Assembly (NCBI RefSeq): GCF_900141745.1 | Contig: NZ_FSRM01000001.1 | Coordinates: 1,798,001-1,862,000 of the forward strand | DNA: 64,000 nt | Direction: 5' to 3' | Origin: Paraburkholderia phenazinium | GTDB taxonomy: Bacteria > Pseudomonadota > Gammaproteobacteria > Burkholderiales > Burkholderiaceae | Part shown: piece by piece, positions 57,555-64,000 of the stretch | How positions within the stretch are numbered: the stretch's first letter is position 1 | Layout of the letters: each line of letters begins with the position of its first letter | Notes under the pieces: model-generated | The model's database searches: none | Told to the model about the DNA's origin: nothing | What the model saw: only the letters and a program-made list of their open reading frames with translations | Made by a program: the position numbers and the translations under genes

Positions 57555-57890
57555 TTACTGCTTGCAGCGAACCACCATGGAGCGGTTCTTGACGTTTGCA
57601 CCGAGGATGCCGCCGATCGAGCCACCCGAGGTGGCACCGTTGTCGACATCCTTCGAGATCACGTCGTAGCCATATGAACCGCATACTTCGCCTGCGCGTT
57701 TGTAACATTCGGCCCAGCTCTCGCTCGCGTCGCTGCCGCTGCAGTTGATGGCAAAGCCTGTGTCTCCGCTCGGGAGGTAGGTCATTTTGGTGGAGCTGGC
57801 GCAGCCGCCAAGGCTCGCGAGCGTCAGCGCAGCAACGCTTGCAGCCACGGCGGCGAGGGCCGTTGCGGATGGGGTCCATCCAGATTTCAT
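57555..57890 (-). CDS. Small probable lipoprotein
   Basis: 111 residues. Signal-like start (ATALAAVAASVAALTLASLGGC, lipobox-like LGGC at about residue 30). The mature part has paired cysteines (INCSGSDASESWAECYKRAGEVC) and GYDVISKD, a pattern seen in small secreted proteins of related bacteria. GGAG before the start. Function unknown. Confidence 0.75.
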   Translation of the reverse strand: MKSGWTPSATALAAVAASVAALTLASLGGCASSTKMTYLPSGDTGFAINCSGSDASESWAECYKRAGEVCGSYGYDVISKDVDNGATSGGSIGGILGANVKNRSMVVRCKQ

Positions 57891-58005
57891 CGGAGGCTCC
57901 TCATGGAGTGTGGTGACCGATGCGGTGGCTTGCCGCCGCATCGTCGGGTGTCGGAGGGGACATCGCACGGTACCGGAGTGCCGTGCGGACCGCCTATAGA
58001 CGCAA

Positions 58006-58731
58006 TTAACGTGCCGGAAGCGCACGCGAGGGGTCGATCGAGCGGCCCTGATAGCGCAACTCGAAATGAAGCATGGCGCGATCCGTGTCGCTGTCGCCCA
58101 TTTCTGCGATTTTCTCGCCCTGGGTCACACTCTGACCTTCCTTCACGAGCAGCACGCGGTTGTGCGCGTAGGCGGTCAGATAATCTGCATTGTGCTTGAG
58201 TATCAGCAGGTTGCCGTAGCCGCGCAGGCCATTGCCGGCGTACACCACGGTCCCGGCGGCCGCCGCGACGACTGGCGTGCCTGCGCTGCCGGCGATATCG
58301 ATGCCCTTCGAGTTCGAGCCGTCGAAGCGACGTACCACCGTGCCGTTGGTCGGCCACACGAGCGAGATCGATGAGGCCGGCGCGGGGGCGGGCGACACGT
58401 CGCTGGGCGCGCTGCGCGGTGCTGCTGGTGCCGCTGCACTGCCACGACCGCTGTACGAGCCGCTGCTTGCCGTCGCGGAGGTGATCGGCGCCGAATTGCC
58501 GGGCGGCACCACGCGTAGCACCTGACCGACCTCGATGCTGTCCGGATTCGACAGATTGTTCCAGCGCGCGATGCTCTGGACCGATACCCGGTTACTGCGG
58601 GCGATCTTCAGCAAAGTATCGCCGCGTTCGACACGATAGAACCCCGGACCGACTGGCGCAGACCCGCACGCGACGAGCACTGCAAGTAACGACACGCAAG
58701 CGAGCCGTTTAATTTTTCTTGTTCCCAACAT
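58006..58731 (-). CDS. LysM and M23 (LytM) domain lipoprotein, NlpD-like
   Basis: 241 residues. Lipoprotein signal with LVAC (C22). A LysM domain (YRVERGDTLLKIARSNRVSVQSIARWNNLSNPDSIEVGQVLRV) is followed by a Ser/Ala/Pro linker and a LytM domain. In that domain the first metal ligand is lost: SNSKGIDI instead of H-x-G-x-D, while YAHN and LHFELR remain. As in E. coli NlpD the domain is then likely an amidase activator, not a peptidase, in septum splitting. It is not next to surE/rpoS here, so it may be a paralogue. Confidence 0.88.
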   Translation of the reverse strand: MLGTRKIKRLACVSLLAVLVACGSAPVGPGFYRVERGDTLLKIARSNRVSVQSIARWNNLSNPDSIEVGQVLRVVPPGNSAPITSATASSGSYSGRGSAAAPAAPRSAPSDVSPAPAPASSISLVWPTNGTVVRRFDGSNSKGIDIAGSAGTPVVAAAAGTVVYAGNGLRGYGNLLILKHNADYLTAYAHNRVLLVKEGQSVTQGEKIAEMGDSDTDRAMLHFELRYQGRSIDPSRALPAR

Positions 58732-58926
58732 TGGACCTCGCAAAGCGCTGCCGCGCGCCGATCCCTATTGCGCGACAGATGGGCAAAAAAACGACCGATT
58801 CTAACGGTTTTGCACCGCAGCACGCGAATTGGGATGGCGCTGCATGAGCGGCACGGCGTGGCGCGGCGTCCAGGCACCGCCCGGCGGCCTGCATTGCTCG
58901 CTAGCCGCCGGCAGATGTATGGCGAT

Positions 58927-59847
58927 TCAGCGCAGGGCGCCAACCGTGATGCGCAACGCGGCCGTTTCCGTCTGGCCCGGTTCGAGCCAGCGCAGGCCCA
59001 GGCCGTTGTGGATCGCGTCGGGCAGGCCGAGCCACGGCTCGATGCAATAGAAGTCCGACTCCGCGGCTTCCGTCCAGGTCGTGACGGCATACCAGGGCAC
59101 GGAGCCGGGTCGTTGCAGGTCGATCGTGATCGTGCGGTTCAGGCCTGGCGCGACAACTCTCACGGGTCGCTGAGGCAGGCCATCGAGGCAATGGAAGCGG
59201 TCGAGGATAAGCGTCTCGTCGAGCGTGTAGCTCGGTTCGCCCGGTTCAGGCGCGCTGATCGAGCCGTCTGGCTGCTGATAGCAACGCCGGGTATGCGGCA
59301 GCTCGAGCACCGTCTCGCTGCGTTGCGTGTGCGGCAGCGAGAAGTAGAAGTGATGGCCGGCGTAGTAGGGCAGCGGTGTAGCGCCGGTATTGACGGTGGT
59401 GAGTTCGACGTCGAGTGTGTGGTCGTCCGCGAGCCGGTAGGCGGCCTCGAAGCGGAAGCCGAACGGATAGCCGGCGCGGGTGGCGTCGCTGTCGGCCAGC
59501 GTCATGCGCACCGTCGTGCTGTGCGTCGCCGAGGCCGGTTCGACGCTTACGGTGAACGGCAGATCGCGCGCGAAGCCGTGCATCGGCAGATCGCGCACCG
59601 TCCCTTCGGCGTCGCGCCAGCGGCCAATCTGGCCGTCGACGCGATGGCGTCCGAGAAACGGAAACAGCAAAGGATTGCCGCCGCGGATTTTCGCAGGCTG
59701 GCTCCAGTCGGCCACGTCGGGCCAATGGATCACCTGCTGGCCGTCAATGTGCCACGACAGCAGCCGTCCGCCGGCTTGCGGGGCGATACGAAGCAGCGAG
59801 GCGCCATCGGCGATCTCTAGGATGTCCTGATGCTGGAATTGGGCCAT
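58927..59847 (-). CDS. Aldose 1-epimerase family protein
   Basis: 306 residues. Galactose-mutarotase-like fold. NPLLFPFLGRHRVDG, LPMHGFARDLPF with the conserved H, GHHFYFSLPH and the late E in CIEPWLGLPDAIHNG fit the family's two histidines and catalytic glutamate. Cytoplasmic. Substrate may be any hexose or hexose-6-phosphate. Confidence 0.88.
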   Translation of the reverse strand: MAQFQHQDILEIADGASLLRIAPQAGGRLLSWHIDGQQVIHWPDVADWSQPAKIRGGNPLLFPFLGRHRVDGQIGRWRDAEGTVRDLPMHGFARDLPFTVSVEPASATHSTTVRMTLADSDATRAGYPFGFRFEAAYRLADDHTLDVELTTVNTGATPLPYYAGHHFYFSLPHTQRSETVLELPHTRRCYQQPDGSISAPEPGEPSYTLDETLILDRFHCLDGLPQRPVRVVAPGLNRTITIDLQRPGSVPWYAVTTWTEAAESDFYCIEPWLGLPDAIHNGLGLRWLEPGQTETAALRITVGALR

Positions 59848-60090
59848 GGTGAACGGTTCTGGTTAGGAGCGGTTAATACGAATGACTGCAAGGTTGGCTG
59901 CGATGATCACCTGCGCCGATCGACTGGCTCGAACTGCGGCACGCGGTCCGGAGCCGATTTTGCGCCCGTTTGGCCTACGGGGAAACCCTTCCCGGGCAAT
60001 TACGGGTTCGCACGACCGGTAAGCTTGACGATAATCCGTCCCACTGCCCGGTCATTTAACCTTTCGGGCCGCACGACTTCCGGAGGCCTC

Positions 60091-60177
60091 ATGGATCTCG
60101 CAATGGCAATGGGCGTGGCCCTGTTCGGCATGTTTGCCGCCAGCACAGTCTACTTCTTCTACAAGCTCGATCGCTGA
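60091..60177 (+). CDS. 28-residue membrane microprotein
   Basis: MDLAMAMGVALFGMFAASTVYFFYKLDR: one hydrophobic helix with a short charged tail. The ribosome site GGAGG (60082-60086) is strong and well placed, which makes a chance frame less likely. Function unknown. Confidence 0.6.
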   Translation: MDLAMAMGVALFGMFAASTVYFFYKLDR

Positions 60178-60453
60178 ACGTTCGCGTCCCGCTTGCTGCC
60201 GCGCCGCCCGCTGCGACGCGGATCAATCCCGTTGGTCATCTTGCCCAGGTTCGCAGCACATGCGCGCCAGATGGCTTGCAGAGGCGTAACAACCGTTTCG
60301 AGTTGTGACGCAATGCATCAAAATTTCCCCTAACGTCGCTCAAACGCTTGGCGCTGACATAGCGGCCAGGCATAATCGGTGCGCTTCCAGGCGTCGGTTC
60401 CACCAGGCCGGCGTGCTGCTCCTTGATTCTTCACTCACTAAAAGGACCGCCGC

Positions 60454-61284
60454 GTGAGCTTGTCGTTTCTGATTTTTCTGAGCGTGCTGCAGGGCGTCAC
60501 AGAACTCTTCCCCGTCAGCAGCCTCGGTCACACCCTGCTCGTGCCCGCGCTGTTCGGCATGCATATTGACGAGCATGCGCCGCAGTTGCTGCCGTTCCTC
60601 GTTGCGCTGCACCTTGGCACTGCGCTCGCGTTGCTGTGGTACTTCCGCAAGCGCTGGGTCGCGCTGGTCAGCGGCTTTTTCGCGTCGCTCGGCGGCCGCC
60701 GCAACGATGACGGCCACATGATGTGGGCGCTGATCATCGGCACGATTCCGGCGGGCATCGTCGGGCTGGTGCTGGAAAAGCGCCTCGAGCTGCTGTTCCA
60801 CGACTTGCGCATCGTGGCGATCGCGCTGATCGTCAACGGCGGGCTGTTGTGGTTCGGCGACCGTCTGCAACGTGCTCGCGCGCATCAGGCGCCGGAGAAG
60901 CTGACATTCCGCCAGGCGTTCTTCGTTGGGCTGGCGCAGATCGGCGCGCTGATCCCGGGGTTTTCGCGCAGCGGTCTGACGATGATTGCCGGCAACGCCG
61001 CTGGTCTGACGGCGGAGAAGGCGGCGGAATTTTCGTTCCTGCTTGGCACGCCGATCATTTTTGCCGCCGGCGTGCTCGAACTGCCAAAGTTGTTTCGTGC
61101 GCCTGGCCAGCTTGGCGATGCGCTGCTCGGTGGCGTGCTGACCGCGATTGCCGCGTATCTGAGCGTGCGCTTCCTGATGCGTTATTTCGAAGGACGCGGG
61201 CGTTTGGCGAGCTTCGGCGTGTACTGCGTGATTGCGGGCATCGTCTGTCTGGGCTGGTTCATGCTGCATACGCAGCCGGTTTGA
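60454..61284 (+). CDS. uppP: Undecaprenyl-diphosphatase (BacA/UppP)
   Basis: 276 residues with about eight helices. It recycles the lipid carrier undecaprenyl pyrophosphate for cell-wall synthesis. Catalytic blocks are [17 protein letters not shown] near the start and [18 protein letters not shown] in the second half. GTG start at 60454. Downstream is tRNA-Arg. Confidence 0.93.
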   Translation: MSLSFLIFLSVLQGVTELFPVSSLGHTLLVPALFGMHIDEHAPQLLPFLVALHLGTALALLWYFRKRWVALVSGFFASLGGRRNDDGHMMWALIIGTIPAGIVGLVLEKRLELLFHDLRIVAIALIVNGGLLWFGDRLQRARAHQAPEKLTFRQAFFVGLAQIGALIPGFSRSGLTMIAGNAAGLTAEKAAEFSFLLGTPIIFAAGVLELPKLFRAPGQLGDALLGGVLTAIAAYLSVRFLMRYFEGRGRLASFGVYCVIAGIVCLGWFMLHTQPV

Positions 61285-61426
61285 GTGCGCAGTCGATCTG
61301 GCGACTATGCTGGGACTGAACGGATGCTTGCCGCAGCAGCAGCGGTGGGTTGCGCGGCAGCATCGGTTATAATCCGCCCCCTGCGTGCCGGTGGTGCTCG
61401 CCGCGCGGTTAAAATTTCAGTTTTGC

Positions 61427-61501
61427 CTCCCCATAGTTCAACGGATAGAACACGGGTCTTCTAAACCTGAAATCGAGGTTCGATTCCTCGTGGGGGGGCC
61501 A
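61427..61501 (+). tRNA. tRNA-Arg (TCT)
   Basis: 75 bases with encoded CCA. The anticodon loop CTTCTAA carries TCT. T arm CGAGG/CCTCG. Acceptor CTCCCCA pairs with TGGGGGG (one T-G pair); the 5' end could shift by one or two bases. A TATAAT at 61368-61373 lies ahead. Confidence 0.93.
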
Positions 61502-61638
61502 CCCAGGCAACAAGCGTCGCCAAAGCAGCGCGCTTCACACGCCTCTCAAAGCCCTTTGCCTTACCGCCCCTTCCCCAGGCTCAAGCTCGCGGCGCTGTCG
61601 ACGTTATCCCGTGTGTCACCCCACACACGGAGGCTCAT

Positions 61639-61878
61639 ATGTCTGCAGCAACGCCTGATCTGATCGCACAAAAGGTGCGTATCAACCCGATCGTGATTGT
61701 CATCGGCAGCGGGGACACCACACGCTCTTTGCGTTACCGCGGCAAGCACACGCTTCATGCGGTGCTGGGGTTTTTGCGCAGCCAGCGCGAATCTCGCGCA
61801 TTGGTGTACAGCCACAAGACGGATGGACAGATGCTATGGATCGACGTCCAGACCGGCGCATTCTGCAACCTGCATTAG
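61639..61878 (+). CDS. Small conserved-looking hypothetical protein
   Basis: 79 residues, not recognised. Alternating pattern INPIVIVIGSGDTTRSLRYRGKHTLHAVLGFLRSQ suggests a small alpha/beta fold; the end LWIDVQTGAFCNLH is polar. GGAGG at 61629 or so precedes the ATG. No signal peptide. Confidence 0.65.
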   Translation: MSAATPDLIAQKVRINPIVIVIGSGDTTRSLRYRGKHTLHAVLGFLRSQRESRALVYSHKTDGQMLWIDVQTGAFCNLH

Positions 61879-62059
61879 TTGGTTTGCGCGGCGTGCGCCG
61901 GCGGGGTCATTTCACCCGCTGGCGCAGCGCGTGGACGGACGGCGCAGAGAAGGGCTTTGATGTTGCCACTGCGTACGGAGTCGTGACGCTCGACGCCTTG
62001 TTGTCGGCGATGCCGGCTGTCATAGTAGACCGTTCGACATCTACGCGACGGTGTGCCAC

Positions 62060-62911
62060 ATGAACTCCACAGACGTCCATTCAGGACCGCCCGGAACCGA
62101 ACTGGGTGCGCTCTTGCGCCGATGGCGCGCCGTGCGCGACAAAAGCCAACTGGATCTGTCGCTCGACTCGGGCGTGTCGCAACGTCACATCAGCTTCATC
62201 GAAGTCGGGCGCAGCGTCCCCAGCCGGCAGATGCTGATGAATATCGCACAGGCGCTGGACGTTCCGCTGCGCGAGCGCAATACGTTGCTGCTGGCCGCAG
62301 GCTACGCGCCGGTATATCCGGACGATCCGCTGAACGCACTCGAAACGCAGAGCGTGAAGAATGCGATTCAACGCATGTTGCGCCAGCACGAACCGTATCC
62401 GGCGGTCGTGATGGACCGCTACTGGAATGTGGTGATGACCAATGATTTCGCGCCGCGCTTTTTCAACTGCTTCATCGACATGTCCGCACGCAAGGAACCG
62501 CGCAACCTTCTGCATCTGATGTTCGATCCGGACGGCATGCGGCCATTTATCGACAAATGGGAGGACGTGGCAAAGAGTCTGATCCAGCGCGTTTACCGGG
62601 AGTCCGTAGGACGCGTGATCGATGAACAAACCCAGGCGCTTCTCGCTACGCTAATGGCCTATCCAGGGACGAAGTCCGACTGGAAATCGCCTGTGGCGCT
62701 CAGCGCGGTTCCCGTCAATCCTGCGATGCCGGTGATACCGCTCAGTTTTCTGAAGGACGGTAAGCCGCTCAATTACTTCTCGATGATCACCACGGTTGGG
62801 ACGCCGCAGAGCGTCGCCATGCAGGAGTTGCGTATCGAAAGCATGTTTCCCGCCGATGAGGCGACCGAGCAGTCGCACGCTCAACTGGTTGGCCACGCGT
62901 CAGCGTACTGA
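62060..62911 (+). CDS. XRE-family regulator with MmyB-like ligand domain
   Basis: About 283 residues. N-terminal helix-turn-helix (LGALLRRWRAVRDKSQLDLSLDSGVSQRHISFIEVGRSVPS) and a C-terminal PAS-like MmyB domain (AVVMDRYWNVVMTNDFAPRFFNCF... NLLHLMFDPDGMRPFIDKWEDVA) that in relatives binds a fatty-acid-like ligand. Target genes are not obvious from the neighbours. ATG 62060. Confidence 0.9.
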   Translation: MNSTDVHSGPPGTELGALLRRWRAVRDKSQLDLSLDSGVSQRHISFIEVGRSVPSRQMLMNIAQALDVPLRERNTLLLAAGYAPVYPDDPLNALETQSVKNAIQRMLRQHEPYPAVVMDRYWNVVMTNDFAPRFFNCFIDMSARKEPRNLLHLMFDPDGMRPFIDKWEDVAKSLIQRVYRESVGRVIDEQTQALLATLMAYPGTKSDWKSPVALSAVPVNPAMPVIPLSFLKDGKPLNYFSMITTVGTPQSVAMQELRIESMFPADEATEQSHAQLVGHASAY

Positions 62912-62978
62912 AAGGCACGGTCGACGAGGACTCATTGGAACCGGGCGTGGTTGCGCGAAAAGGTTCGTAGAACGAAGC

Positions 62979-63485
62979 TCAGGTGGATCGCTCGCGGACG
63001 ATATCGCGATGCGTCAGATAAAGGCGCAGGTCAAACTCGGTCTGGTGATAGCCCGGCTGCATGAACTCGCAAAGCCGGTAAAACGCCTTGTTGTGGTCGC
63101 TTTCCTTCAGATGCGCAAGTTCGTGCACGACGATCATCTGCAGGAACTCGGGCGCGCCATCCTTGAAGAGCGACGCAATGCGGATCTCTTTCTTTGCTTT
63201 GAGCTTGCCGCCTTGAACCCGTGAGATGGTTGTGTGCAGTCCCAAAGCGTGTCGCAGAACATCGAGCTTGCTGTCGTAGAGGACCTTGTCGATCGGCGGC
63301 CCGTTGCGCACGAATTCACGCTTGAGTTCCGCGACGTACTCGTAGAGCGCGCGGTCGGTTTGCACCGGATGCCTGCTTGGATATTTGTCGGCGAGGTAGG
63401 CGGCCAGTTTCTCTTCCGCGATCAACCGGCGAACCTTGTCCTGTAGTGCGGCCGGGTAGGCGCTCAGGTATTTCAGATGCTGCAT
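62979..63485 (-). CDS. YgjP-like (DUF45) metallohydrolase
   Basis: 168 residues. The zinc motif is H121-E-L-A-H125 with a third histidine at 131 (SDHNKAFY), the arrangement of YgjP/WLM-like proteins. Cytoplasmic. The family has members with UTP-pyrophosphatase activity; a protease role is not shown. Confidence 0.82.
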   Translation of the reverse strand: MQHLKYLSAYPAALQDKVRRLIAEEKLAAYLADKYPSRHPVQTDRALYEYVAELKREFVRNGPPIDKVLYDSKLDVLRHALGLHTTISRVQGGKLKAKKEIRIASLFKDGAPEFLQMIVVHELAHLKESDHNKAFYRLCEFMQPGYHQTEFDLRLYLTHRDIVRERST

Positions 63486-63609
63486 GACGAGGCGAGCAGG
63501 TCGGATGGAGGCATGGGCCGTATTGTACCGATGGCCCGCTCGCGCGCGGTTTGGCCTCCGTTTCCGCCAGCCGGTCGTCGTTCATTGTTCATGGCCGCAA
63601 GCACACACC

Positions 63610-64000
63610 TTAGGCGGCCCCCTGAGCGTGTTCCTGACGACCCGTCGCCAGCGCCGCCGCCCGGCATTCCTCGATCAGATCGCGGAACGTGTTCGCATTG
63701 CGCGCGTTGGCGGCTGCAGTGGTATCCGGATCGTTCTCCGATAACCCGCCGAGACCGACAATCACCGTAGCCGGCACGGGTTGATTGCGTATACGGCGCA
63801 GCAGGTTGCGCAAATACGGCGGCGACTCGGCCGCGTCGAGCGAAACGATGCAGATGATGGTCGCAGCGTCACCTTCCTGCGGGCTTCGCACTTCGCCGCG
63901 CGCCCCGCGGAATTGCTCATAGGTCGTGGCGATCGTGGTGATGTTTTGCCGTCCCAGCAGTTGCACGGCAATTGCCGCGGCCACTTCGTCGAACGCGCCG
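63610..64000 (-). CDS. C-terminal end of a protein running off the window, possibly AI-2E-type transporter
   Basis: The frame is open through the window end, so the start is outside. The visible 130 residues form an alpha/beta domain: AVQLLGRQNITTIATTYEQFRGARGEVRSPQEGDAATIICIVSLDAAESPPYLRNLLRRIRNQPVPATVIVGLG. A similar cytoplasmic tail is found on some AI-2E family membrane proteins, but no membrane helix is visible here. Confidence 0.4.
   Translation of the reverse strand, partial: GAFDEVAAAIAVQLLGRQNITTIATTYEQFRGARGEVRSPQEGDAATIICIVSLDAAESPPYLRNLLRRIRNQPVPATVIVGLGGLSENDPDTTAAANARNANTFRDLIEECRAAALATGRQEHAQGAA

Noticed and set aside
61385..61663. 92-codon plus frame over tRNA-Arg
   Set aside because: Reads through tRNA-Arg and the start of the next gene; no ribosome site or domain.

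Overview
The window is a GC-rich chromosomal segment from a betaproteobacterium, most likely Paraburkholderia or Burkholderia. Codon use is strongly GC-biased, a Burkholderia-type DUF4148 protein is present, and the gene order is typical of that group: carAB-greA-DUF4149-yhbY/rlmE-ftsH-folP-glmM-pstSCAB-phoU-phoBR/ppk-ppx-olsB-sixA. No insertion sequence, integrase, CRISPR array or prophage module was seen. Most of the window is core genome with short accessory patches.

Layout. 0-2 kb: end of uvrC, pgsA, then a Gly-Gly-Cys tRNA operon with promoter and terminator. 2-5 kb: a TraB/GumN-like protein, a GNAT enzyme, and the copper-delivery pair SCO1/PCu(A)C. 5-7.5 kb: trehalose genes otsB-otsA. 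7.5-12.3 kb: an ABC exporter, a GT4 glycosyltransferase and a membrane protein. 12.3-16.6 kb: a secreted esterase-like hydrolase, Ohr, a TetR-type regulator with three matching operators, and a second ABC exporter. 16.9-17.7 kb: an orphan 2OG-Fe(II) oxygenase candidate. 18.2-23.2 kb: tRNA-Val, dnaQ, rnhA, a YafS-like methyltransferase, gloB and mltD, an order also known from enterobacteria. 23.4-36.8 kb: an MFS transporter, carAB, greA, yhbY/rlmE, ftsH, folP and glmM. 36.9-49.3 kb: the phosphate block (pstSCAB-phoU-phoBR, ppk1, ppx), then ornithine-lipid olsB and sixA. 49.6-64 kb: a looser region of very small membrane or secreted proteins, tRNA-Pro, a divergent QueA-like enzyme with an SDR and an XRE-cupin regulator, a pentapeptide-repeat protein, a candidate sRNA, an NlpD-like protein, aldose epimerase, uppP, tRNA-Arg, a second XRE regulator, a YgjP-like metalloprotein and the end of a gene that runs off the window.

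How the genes work together. The clearest functional unit is phosphate homeostasis: tandem Pho boxes before pstS, a Pho-box-like site before ppk1, and a membrane-lipid remodelling gene next door. A second unit is the TetR/Ohr/hydrolase operon, where one 18-bp palindrome occurs three times at the two promoters. The most novel-looking items are these operators, a compact two-hairpin sRNA candidate near 57.3 kb, a terminator-like hairpin in front of greA, the QueA-like/SDR/XRE-cupin group, and the isolated oxygenase.
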